Below are positions 35,254 through 45,500 of a DNA stretch of 52,303 bases, piece by piece; within the stretch, counting starts at the first letter, position 1, and each line of letters opens with the position of its first letter. The DNA lies in assembly GCA_020629315.1 (NCBI GenBank), contig JAHDDO010000027.1, forward strand, positions 1 to 52,303, written 5' to 3'. Both the position numbers and the translations under genes were made by a program. The notes below the pieces were generated by a model. The model was not told the origin of the DNA. It ran no database searches and was given only the letters and a program-made list of their open reading frames with translations. The stretch comes from Saprospiraceae bacterium (GTDB taxonomy: Bacteria > Bacteroidota > Bacteroidia > Chitinophagales > Saprospiraceae).

Positions 35254-35255
35254 AT

Positions 35256-37217
35256 ATGAAAAGTATATGTACATATCTGCTTTTTACATTTACACTCTTA
35301 GCTAGCTCTGTCTCTGCTCAGCAATTGAATAGTGAGGAAATAGATAAGTGGGTGCATGAAGACCCTACAGCGGCTAAAGCGAAATTGCTAGAGCTGTATA
35401 CTCAAGATTCAGATATTGAAATAGAGGATAAAAAAATACTCACATGGTACCTTGCCTTTCTAAATAAAATGGAGCGATCGTTCGATTCGTGTTATAGCTA
35501 TTTTGAATTATACAATACCTTACCACTAAATGAAGAAGAATCAGGCAATTACAAAATCGAATCCTGTTGGTGTAAAGCTAATGTATTACCCGATAAAGCG
35601 GACTCTTTATATAAGGATGTCATTGACTTTTCACGGCGCACAAAAAATGGTTTGGGTTTGGTAACCTCCTTGAATGATTATGCCATCATTAAGCAACGAA
35701 AGGGCCAACTATACGAAGCAACCCAATTACGGATCGAGGCATTTGAGAATGCGGAGCATCCGTTCCAAAAATCGGCTATTTGCACCAATGTAGCCAGCCT
35801 ATTTATAACATTGGAAAATTATGAATTAGCAGAGCAATATTTAGAAGAAGGCTTAGGTATTTCTGAAAAAGAAAACTACAGTTCGTCATATGCTAAATTG
35901 GCCTATTTGAAAGGTATACTTTTATTGAAAAAGGGGGAAGAAGTCTTAGGTGAAAAACAAATCCTTGGGTCCTTAGAAGATCTAAAACAAATCTACTTTA
36001 ATAAAGAAACACATATATGCACGGCATTTGCTAGTTTAATTGACTTGTATGTAGAGCAAGGAAGATTAGCGGAGGCAAAAACTTTTGTGATCGAAGGGGA
36101 GTCATCGTGGAAGACACTTGAAAAATCAGAATCTGCCTTTGTTCAATTTGCATTATCTAAAGCACATTTTCATATAATGATGAATGAGCTAGCCAAAGCA
36201 AAAAGTACACTGGCCATATTTCAAGATGTATATAAGGAAGTTCCAGAAGAGTTAGTCGCGCAATATTTTGAAATCAGTGCGACTTTAGAAAAAGCGGAGA
36301 ATCAATTTGCAGCTGCTTTACGCTCCCGTAAAAATGCTAAAGCATCTTTTGACAATGTATATAAACGATTGGAGGTGGATCGGATAAAGGACATTGAAGC
36401 GAACTACAATAGAAAAGAACAGGAAATCGAGATAAATAGCCTAAACAAAACCAATACACTTCAACAAAATAGAATTATAGTTCAACGGCGAGCCATTGCT
36501 GTCTTATTAGCATTTTTAGCATTGATAAGTTTCTTGTCATATACCTTATACAAGATGTCAAAACGGGTAAGGGCACAAAGTTTGAAATTGACTAAGACCA
36601 CAAACGAAAAAGATCTCTTATTACGAGAAATACATCATCGTGTCAAAAACAATTTGCAGCTCGTATCGAGTTTGTTAGGTCTTCAATCAAGATATGTTAC
36701 AGATGAACAAGCGTTAGATGCCTTACGAGTAGGAAAGGATAGAGTTCGTTCTATGGCCTTAATACATCAAGACTTGTATAATAAGGAGGATATTAAGTCA
36801 GTAAATGCAAAGGAATATTTTGAAAAATTAACCCAGGGACTTTTACGGTCTTACGAAGATGACCTACATAGTGTACATTGTACTATCAATGCCGAAAAAA
36901 TATTGGTAGATGTAGATACTTTGATTCCATTGGGCCTGATCACCAATGAGATCCTGACTCGCATTTTTAGAAATAAAGGAGCTATGAATCAAGAAATAGA
37001 AATGGATCTAAATCTACTTTCTGATGATCAAGGTATAGCGGTTATGATCGAATCTAAAGATCAAACATTTGATCCTTTGGCGAATGATGATGCAGCTTTT
37101 GGGACTGAACTGTTACATACCTTAAATCAGCAGATACAAGCAAAGATGAATGTTTCAAATGCAAACAATAACACCCAGGTAATTATACGTGTCCCTTACT
37201 TAAAAATGTCAGCCTAA
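35256..37217 (+). CDS. TPR-containing histidine kinase paralog with degenerate ATPase domain
   Basis: A 653-residue protein with the same layout as the preceding gene: signal-like start (MKSICTYLLFTFTLLASSVS), TPR-like periplasmic domain, one membrane helix at about 410-432, and an intact His box LLREIHHRVKNNLQLVSSLL (His 460/461). The ATP-binding part is not intact. The N-box reads NEILTRIFRNKG where the active paralog has NELLTNTIKYAF. The G1 motif DNGIG is replaced by SKDQTFDPL, and the glycine-threonine of the last box is replaced by NNNTQ. Only the G2-like AFGTELLHTLNQQI remains. It can probably be phosphorylated but cannot use ATP itself. It starts 2 bp after the first kinase and overlaps the regulator gene by 1 bp. 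Confidence 0.9.
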   Translation: MKSICTYLLFTFTLLASSVSAQQLNSEEIDKWVHEDPTAAKAKLLELYTQDSDIEIEDKKILTWYLAFLNKMERSFDSCYSYFELYNTLPLNEEESGNYKIESCWCKANVLPDKADSLYKDVIDFSRRTKNGLGLVTSLNDYAIIKQRKGQLYEATQLRIEAFENAEHPFQKSAICTNVASLFITLENYELAEQYLEEGLGISEKENYSSSYAKLAYLKGILLLKKGEEVLGEKQILGSLEDLKQIYFNKETHICTAFASLIDLYVEQGRLAEAKTFVIEGESSWKTLEKSESAFVQFALSKAHFHIMMNELAKAKSTLAIFQDVYKEVPEELVAQYFEISATLEKAENQFAAALRSRKNAKASFDNVYKRLEVDRIKDIEANYNRKEQEIEINSLNKTNTLQQNRIIVQRRAIAVLLAFLALISFLSYTLYKMSKRVRAQSLKLTKTTNEKDLLLREIHHRVKNNLQLVSSLLGLQSRYVTDEQALDALRVGKDRVRSMALIHQDLYNKEDIKSVNAKEYFEKLTQGLLRSYEDDLHSVHCTINAEKILVDVDTLIPLGLITNEILTRIFRNKGAMNQEIEMDLNLLSDDQGIAVMIESKDQTFDPLANDDAAFGTELLHTLNQQIQAKMNVSNANNNTQVIIRVPYLKMSA

Positions 37218-37828
37218 TGAAGCGAGTGATTATAGTTGAAGATGAAGCTATTATTGCAACAGAAATAGAATACTATTGCATAGATCTCGGATACAAGGTC
37301 GTTGGGAAGTTTATGAATGGAGATGCTGCTTTAGATGGCTTTGCCACCTTAGATCCGGATATTGCCTTACTCGACATCAATATTAAAGGGAGTAAAGATG
37401 GTATTGACCTGGCAAGAGTTATACGTGAGAAGTATAATTTCCCATTTGTGTTTCTTACCTCATATGCAGATGTGGCTACCTTAGAAAAAGTCAAAGAAGT
37501 ACTCCCATATGGTTATATCGTCAAACCGTTTACGGAAAACGATATTCGATCTAATATTGAAATTGCCTTATTCAAATTTGGCCAAGAGAGTATGGGTGGT
37601 TTTCCTTCCCAAGCAAGCATTTTCAATAAACTAAACATCCAGTTGACCGATCGAGAGTATCAGTTATTTCAAGGGCTGTATGAGGGTCTTAGTAATAAGG
37701 CCATGGCAGATACTTATTTTATTAGTATCAATACAGTAAAAACATACTTGAAATCGCTATTTACAAAGTTAGATGTATCGTCCAGAGGTGAGGCGATGAA
37801 AAAAGCCATTGACCTTATGAAAGGCTAA
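37217..37828 (+). CDS. Response regulator, REC plus LuxR-type HTH
   Basis: A 203-residue cytoplasmic regulator. The receiver domain (about residues 1-120) has the acidic pair VEDEA, the phospho-acceptor Asp53 in LLDINIKG, Thr/Ser in FLTSYAD and Lys in YIVKPF. A LuxR/GerE-type helix-turn-helix occupies about residues 138-200 (LTDREYQLFQGLYEGLSNKA, SINTVKTYLKSLFTKLDVSS). The gene overlaps the pseudokinase by 1 bp (TAATG) and is the last of the operon; copy B of the palindrome begins 1-2 bp after its stop. By position it is the best candidate for the protein that binds the three palindromes, although LuxR-type sites are not usually so GC-rich at the core. Confidence 0.94.
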   Translation: MKRVIIVEDEAIIATEIEYYCIDLGYKVVGKFMNGDAALDGFATLDPDIALLDINIKGSKDGIDLARVIREKYNFPFVFLTSYADVATLEKVKEVLPYGYIVKPFTENDIRSNIEIALFKFGQESMGGFPSQASIFNKLNIQLTDREYQLFQGLYEGLSNKAMADTYFISINTVKTYLKSLFTKLDVSSRGEAMKKAIDLMKG

Positions 37829-37829
37829 A

Positions 37830-37848
37830 TTCACCCCTTTGGGTGGTT
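37830..37848. promoter_or_regulatory. Palindrome copy B (CACCC-N4-GGGTG) before the beta-barrel/TANFOR operon
   Basis: TTCACCC-CTTT-GGGTGGTT. The core arms match over 5 bp with the same 4-bp spacer as copy A. A partial -7 element TAGATTG (37869-37875) begins 30.5 bp from the centre. The GTG start codon at 37894 is 49 bp after the last core base, exactly as in copy A. Confidence 0.55.
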
Positions 37849-37893
37849 ATGGGAGGGAGGGCATAAAGTAGATTGCAATCATAAATAAAAACA

Positions 37894-39576
37894 GTGAAAG
37901 CGATCTTCCTATCTTGCCTTTGCTTTTGCATTATTGGTATTGACACGTACATATATGCACAAGATGTCAGCCAATTAGCTAAAACAAATCCGCTACAAAT
38001 CAGTGGTAGCCTTAGACTATCGTCTAATTTTTATCAGGCTACTGGCGACAGAGATTTATTGGCACCCTTTAATTATAGTATTGGAGCCAATGTCAATCTT
38101 ACTGCCTATAACGTCTCATTTCCAGTAAGTTTCTATTATACAGACGGCAATTCACAATTTTCTAGAGCTTTTAATATTGCGGGTGCTAGCCCATATTATA
38201 AGTGGATTAAGCTGCATTTAGGAGATAGAAGCATGCGATTTTCGCCGTATGTCATGTCAAGGCGTAACTTCTTTGGCGTCGGTCTTGAACTGACTCCGGG
38301 TGATTTTAATATTTCCTATCTGCGAGGCAAACTTCGCAACTTGTATGCAAGGCAAGACACCTTGAGTAGCGCCACTATCGTCTTGCCTGAATTTGATCGA
38401 CGGATCAATGGGGCAAAGTTAGCTTATCAAGCCGGCGTCTTCGGTATAGATATCAATGCCATTAAGGTTAAGGATGATTTGTCTAGTTTACCGGATAACT
38501 ATAAGGAGCTGACCTCAGTAATTCCACAAGAAAACATCGTTGGCTCGATTGGGATTAGAGCTACATTATTTAAACGATTGGTCATCCAGGCCAATGGTGC
38601 TAGCAGTATACTTACGCAAGATCTAAGCTCTCAAACTATCCCTGATATGACAGGTATTTTACGAGCCTTTTCAGGTGTTATAGAGCCGAATATTTCTACT
38701 CGTATAAGTTTCGCTAAAGATGCTTCCATAAACTACCGTTTTAAGCGATTTGGTATTGGGGCTTCTTGGAAGCAAATTGATCCATTTTACCGATCACTGG
38801 CTGCAGCCTATTTCCAAAATGACATAACGAATATTACGGGCAATGTAAATTTCGCCTTACTGAAAAATCGCTGGACATTCAAAACGAGGCTTGGATTTCA
38901 AGAAGACAATGTGAAAAATGATCGAGCCTATACTAACCGGAGATTGATCGGCTCTGTAGTCACTAGCATTATTCCCAACAAAAAGCTGTTTGCCACCATC
39001 CAATACTCAAATTTTCAAAGAGAAAATATGAGTGGCATTGTAGAGTTAAATGATACACTCAGATATGTGAGTTACTCTGGGAACCTGTTGGCTAATGTCC
39101 GGTATCGTTTAGAAAAAGAAAATGTAGACTACACATTCCAGATCGGAGGATTCTCTCAAACGATTAGAGATGAGTCGCCATTATTCACAATCGATCAAGA
39201 TATAACTAATTATAGTGCAAATGCTCAGATCCGTGTAGGACTTAAAAGATCAAAATTGACTATTGCGCCAGGTATTAATTACGGGATTTTTGAATTTCCA
39301 GATTTTATTCAAACTAGATATGGCGGTCAAATTAATGTAAATAAACCGCTATTAAATGGCGTGTTAACAAGCTCTTTTACTTCTCGATTTGATTTTAATG
39401 ACGTCGATGAATTTAGGGATGGATATACTTGGAAAAATCGAGCCTCATTAAATATTACTTTGAAAGAGAGGCATAGGATTCGAGTAAGTGCTAGCTTCCT
39501 GGAACGGGATGTGGTCACTCAAAGTTCCTTTCAAGAATATCGATTATTAGCTAATTATGTTTTCAGAATCATATAA
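37894..39576 (+). CDS. Outer-membrane beta-barrel-like protein, GTG start
   Basis: A 560-residue exported protein. The GTG start gives a proper signal peptide (MKAIFLSCLCFCIIG, cut near YAQD). The rest has alternating hydrophobic/polar strands with frequent aromatic ends and F-R/I at the terminus (LLANYVFRII), which is the usual beta-signal of an outer-membrane barrel. No TonB box, plug or T9SS sorting domain is visible. I do not know the family by name; it is seen as an unnamed barrel near TANFOR proteins in my recollection, which is uncertain. It is the first of four genes spaced by 8, 9 and 1 bp, and could be the outer-membrane platform for the next product. Confidence 0.8.
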   Translation: MKAIFLSCLCFCIIGIDTYIYAQDVSQLAKTNPLQISGSLRLSSNFYQATGDRDLLAPFNYSIGANVNLTAYNVSFPVSFYYTDGNSQFSRAFNIAGASPYYKWIKLHLGDRSMRFSPYVMSRRNFFGVGLELTPGDFNISYLRGKLRNLYARQDTLSSATIVLPEFDRRINGAKLAYQAGVFGIDINAIKVKDDLSSLPDNYKELTSVIPQENIVGSIGIRATLFKRLVIQANGASSILTQDLSSQTIPDMTGILRAFSGVIEPNISTRISFAKDASINYRFKRFGIGASWKQIDPFYRSLAAAYFQNDITNITGNVNFALLKNRWTFKTRLGFQEDNVKNDRAYTNRRLIGSVVTSIIPNKKLFATIQYSNFQRENMSGIVELNDTLRYVSYSGNLLANVRYRLEKENVDYTFQIGGFSQTIRDESPLFTIDQDITNYSANAQIRVGLKRSKLTIAPGINYGIFEFPDFIQTRYGGQINVNKPLLNGVLTSSFTSRFDFNDVDEFRDGYTWKNRASLNITLKERHRIRVSASFLERDVVTQSSFQEYRLLANYVFRII

Positions 39577-39584
39577 CCAAAGCC

Positions 39585-42500
39585 ATGAAAAAATATACGT
39601 TCATATTGATCATATTTCTTTCATTGGCTAAACTGGCCAATGCCTATCCAATCGTAGTTTCTGTAAGCTTACCGCCACCGTATCCGACTGATTTTGATTA
39701 CTATATTAGTAATCTGGAGGATATGTATTTGACAATACATAATGCCTCGGAGGTGCCGCAAGTTTTTTACTTGACTTTCGAGTTGAGAAATACAACGGGG
39801 TTTTCTGCGTCCACTGTAGGTAGAACACCGCCTGCAGAAGGTATTAACCTAGGTCCGGGAGATATGGTGACCTATAGTGGTGAAGAAATTCAAGATCTAG
39901 ATTTTGGTATTAGTAGCGTGGCTGATGCCTTGGATTTGGTAACGGGTGCTCCGGATAACTTTGTTTTTGATAGAGCCCTTCCTGAAGGAATGTACCAATT
40001 ATGCATTCAAGCATGGGACATCTTTGAAAATCAACAAATTACAGCCGGGTGTAGCTTTGACTTTTTTATTGGATATGATGAACTAGGCATCCAATTGTAT
40101 CAACCCTTTGATGGTGATGACATACCGTCGAATCCAGAATCCACTTTCTTAGTTCAATGGGATCCACCTATTAGTTCAGACCCTAATCTGAATGGACTAG
40201 ATAATACTTACGAAATTCGAATTCTAGATGTAGGGGAGATGCCAACCGATGATTATGAATTATTGCTGTCGGACGTCGGTATGTTACATCACCGAGTGAC
40301 GGATATCGATTATGTAGAGTATCAATATAACGCATTAAATATCGACCTGCCTTTAGAGGAAGGTCATACCTATGCGATTGCTGTCAAGGTAGAAAATGGG
40401 ATTGATGATTCACCCTATGATAATAACAGTTGGTCCAATGTCAATGTGTTTAACTACCTCAATCCAGCAGATATAGCGAATGATGAAGAGGAAGACGATG
40501 AAGGCCTCACGCAAGATCAAATCGATTGTTATTTAAATTGCAACGTGGATGTTCCTTCCAATTCGAATCCATTTACTGGTGAGTCAATAGATAGCTTCCA
40601 AATAGGACACTTTACCATATTTGATGTAGAGCTGACCTCTGGTACGGCCGGAACTGCCTTTTCAGGCACAGGTAAAGTAGATTTCCCGCTGATGAATGGA
40701 GTAAACTTGAAGGTAGACCTACAGAATGTACAAGTGAATAGTGATGGTGAAGCATTTGCAGGTATAGTGGTCGGGCAGAAAGAAGAAGAAAGTGATAATG
40801 TTGCCCCTTCTGTATACAACGATATTCTTCGTACAAGTAAAATGGCACTGGGTTTCTTAGGTTTGGAAATGGGATGCAATTTACCATTGGGTATTGATTA
40901 TCCTATAGCAGGGAATCAAGTGCTTATGGCAGTACAAGACCTGGAAATGACGCCAGAAGGTGCAAATATAAATTTCGCAACCGCCTTTCAGTTTAATGCC
41001 ATGAATGAAGAAGTGTGGTTGAGTTTTGCGGCTTCCGATATCTGTGTACATCCAGGTGGCCTAGGCAGTGAAGCTATTATGCATTTAGAATACGACCTAA
41101 ATACAGCGCCAGAAAATGAAGATCAGTTGGCTTTAGTATTTACCGGTTCGCAGGCCACAGATGAGCAGGATGTAATGGATGAATCATGTTATGTGTCGAT
41201 AGATTGCAATGGTCTTAAACAAATAAAATTAGAAGCTGATGTCTTGATCCCTCAAGGTGCGTTTGTACCAGATTCAGAGGATGGTACACCGGGTGAAGGG
41301 CGTGTCAAAGGTAATTTTTCAGTATCCATGGATAGAACCGTTGACGAAGATAATAATGTATATGCCGAAATGGGAGATGACATACTTTCAAGTGAAGCAG
41401 GCATTCATTTTATTGCTTCTGTTTCTTTAGATAGTTTCCAACTTAAAAATTTAAAAGGTTGGGGTTTCAAGGTGATTGATGCCTACTTTGATGCATCCGA
41501 GGTCAGTAATATTCCCAATATGGTGGTGCCTGGCAATGCGGACTATATCGAAGGGTATTCAGCAAATTCTTGGACTGGTTTTTACCTGAAGGATATGACA
41601 TTGAGCCTCCCGCAAGAACTCTCTATAGCTAATTCTAGGTCTTCCATATCTGTAAATCATGCGTTTATCGAGCCCGCTTTTACAGCTAACATCAATCTGA
41701 AGAATAATATCCTAGATATAGATGAAGGCAAGTTAGATAAATGCAGGATATCCATGGACTCTATTTTCCTAGATATAGTCCAAGGTAGTTTCCAAAGTGC
41801 TGGTTTTGCAGGAGAGATAAACATCCCCATTGCTAAAGAATCAAATACACTCACCTATATCGCCAGTCTACAGGAAAACATGCTTGAAACAGAAACGGAT
41901 TTAAGTGTTGATGAAGATTACGACGTTTACGAAACCCCGCTTGAATTAGTCTTGAGCGTCAACTTGGAAGAGGATATGGAGATCCCGTTTATGATGGCGA
42001 CCGCAACCATAAGAGAGGATTCATATATTAAAGGAGCCATTGTCCCTGGTGCTATGGAGGAGACCTACGCGGAGATTCATATGGCAGGTGATTTGTCTAT
42101 TGTCACTGAGGACGAAGGTAAAGCGTCAACTGATGAAGAATCGATGGAATCCTTTGAAGAAGAGGGTGGACTACCTATTAATATTGAATTGTTAGAATTT
42201 GAATTTACCTACCATACTAAAGATAAATTTAGCGACACACACTTTGCCTTATTGGGCATAGATCTTACTGCAGATGAAGAAGTAACAGAATCATCGGGTA
42301 TAGCGGAACAAGGTTCCTATGGCCTAGAATTTAATAAAGAGCGACTGGTGGGTTTGCCTATATCAATAGAAGAAGTGGGTATTCGGAATATTGCATCAGG
42401 ATTGCATGATTTCTCATTTGATATTAAGCCCAATGTCATTCTAGGTGATGGTTTATTAGGGGCGTCTACCAACCTCAATTTTTTCTCTCAGCTAACTGGA

Positions 42501-45500
42501 ACCACAGTCGAAAATCTAAACTTCTCAGGTTTTGGTATCAATGAAATAAGCTTTGCAGCCGGGACCGACTTAATGGGTCTTGAGGTCCAAGGAGATATGG
42601 CCTTTTACAACAGTCAAGAAGCAGGTGATGTAGGCGAAAAAGGTCTGAAGGGTGCCTTGCAAGTCATGTTGCCGATAGGCGTAGGCTTTATCATGGCGGC
42701 TGAGTTCGGTTCCATTATGGATACAAACAGTAATGAAATACCCTTTAATACAGAGGATAATTATCCGTACTGGTATGTGGATGGTATGGTTTACTTTGGT
42801 GAAAATGCAGGGGTTCCAATCTCACCGGGCGTAGGTATTTATGGCCTAGGTGGTGGGGTTAGTTATAACATGACTCGTGACCCTTATTATACAGGTGGTG
42901 ATAACGCTGTAGTCGATGAAGCGGTGAAAGGCATTAATAATATGTCTACCTCTGAGAGTATGACGGAACCGGTTCGAAGCGGCAGTCAGCCCTCACCAAG
43001 ACATGGTGTTATGGGGCTTAAGTTTGCCGGTGTATTTGCCACCCATCCAATCCCATGGAGTTTAAATGCAGATATTTCTATTGAAGGCGAAATGACTGTT
43101 GGATCGGGCATAAACTTATTGGCATTACGAGGTAGCGCTTATGTTATGTCTCGTTTAAGTAATCGAGGAGACGCGCCATTATTTGCGAATATGGAAGTCA
43201 TTTACTCTCGGCCAAATATTGAAAGCAGTCCTGGGGATGTTTCCATATCAGGCGGTATGGATGTATATGTAGATCTGGGCTTAGTCAAAGGTAGTGGGCC
43301 AAATGACCTTATGGTAGGGGCTGATTTCCTAGCTCAAAACTTTGGTGGCGCTAATGGAAACGGTATGTACTATTTGAAAGTAGGAACACCTGAGGTACCC
43401 GGAGGTCTGTCCTTCTCATTCTCAAATGCTAAGAATAGTGATGGACCCAAAGGAATCTCTGCAGATGGCTATATAATGTTGGGTCATGGATTACCTACTA
43501 CTTTACCAGTCCCAAGCGAGATAGAAAGTCTTTTTGGTAATAGTAATGGTGATGATGATAATAGTTTGACAAGTGAAACCTTTGACTCTGCAGTAGATCG
43601 TGATGAAACAGCTATTCAACAAGCTGAAGATGGAACAGGACTCGCATTTGGAGCAAAGGTGACCGTTGATATAGATGTAGATGCCCTCGGTATTTATGCT
43701 GCGCTAAAAGTGTACTTAGGTTTGGATGTGAATGTCACTCATAGTGAGTCACGAACCTGTTTTGCGTCTAACGATAATTCATATGCACCAGGTATCAATG
43801 GCTGGTACGGAGCTGGCCAAGTCTATGCTGGATTAGAAGGATCACTTGGTTTTCGTGTCAAGGCCTTTGGTAAAGATCATGATATTCGATTATTCTACCT
43901 AGCAGCAGCCGTTATGCTACGAGGCGGATTGCCAAATCCAGAGTGGGCTGAAGGGCGAATGGGGCTTTCGATAAAAGTGTTAGGTGGTTTGATATCCTGC
44001 TCAAAATCCATTCAAGTAAGAGTCGGTGATCAATGTATTCCTTCCTTTGACGATCCATTTGGGGGTGTGCCACTGATTGCTGGCACATATCCTACCGATG
44101 GAGATACAGGGATAAGCCCTTTTAGTGCTAATAGTATAGACTTCACATTCCCTATTGGTGAAGTTGTAGAGATACCATCGGTAGACGAAAATGGGAATAC
44201 CTACACCAGTTATATAAAACCTGTCTTGAAGCATATTAAACTAAAAAGAGGGGCCAATCTAAATGTAGATGTACCCTTAGAGCCACATGCCTGGTATGAT
44301 GATAATAAGCGATTGATAGTACGGGCTGACGAAACTACGAAAGCGAACTTTAACCATAAATTGGATCTTCGTATGATCGCCTATGAATATAGCGTGCCGG
44401 GTATGACATCGGAGTCTTCGACGTATAGAGTGAAAAACGAAGATGGAACAAAATGGAAACTAGATACTTTGATTTATTACACGACAGGACCTTTAGAAGA
44501 CTTATATAATGGGGTTAGCCACACTATTCCTTTTAATGGGCAACAGTATTATTTACAAAGTGAAAATGAATCTAACAGTGCTAAAATCTATTTGCTTTCT
44601 GATTTGCCACGAGAAGATCTATTCTATACAGAGGATGAGTCATATACGTATACTTACAAGTTGAGACTAAGCTCTTTGGCTGATCCAGAAGAAGTTCATG
44701 AAAGGCCTATTTTGTTTTTTAATGACCCCGAGACTATCGATCAATTAAGCTTCTCAAACTTGCCTACACTATCGAATAATACCATTTATTCGATGCAGGT
44801 CATTCGGAAAAGTGAACCTAAAGATGGGGTTTTCTTGGGATCATATGCCATTCAAACAAATTTCAACTTAGCTACCTTTAATTCAGCTTCTATAGATGCT
44901 AAAGTGGAATCTGAGACAGATATAAATTTATCAAATACACCACCGGATCCTGGTCAATTGCTGGCATTCAATGAAACGGACCTGTACACCTTCTACTTTA
45001 AAACGAGTAAGTACGACTATTGGAATAGTAAACTAGAAGATATCGACGTCACTACAGCTACCTACATAAATCCGTCATATAGTTATCAAATTCTCACCAT
45101 TAATGAAGGCTATGACGAATATGAACTACACGGTGCATTCCATAACGAAGGGATGGATAATGTAGGGATCAATGAAGGTGATTTTAGAGCGCATAAAGCA
45201 CTTCTTAGAATTCAAGATCCTGTTGCGGCTAAGCATTCTGGACCATCAGTCAGTAATGATCTATCATATAAGATCCGAGAATACATCGTACATTTTTGTG
45301 AAGAAAATCAAAGGCGAATCGACGAAGAAGGGACCTTTACGTTCAAGAAATATTTTGGACAAGGAGGAAATGAATATAGTTATGATGTAACTAGGAATTT
45401 AGATGCTTGGCCCGAAACAAACTTTGACTACAGCTCAGATGATGGTCCTTTTAACAACTTGAGATATAATATAAGTCATACGGCAGAACCACTTAGCCAA

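Noticed and set aside
40529..40887. Minus-strand ORFs of 90-116 codons inside the 2087-residue gene
   Set aside because: Antisense shadows of a long coherent frame; compositions are unlike real proteins and no promoter or motif supports them.
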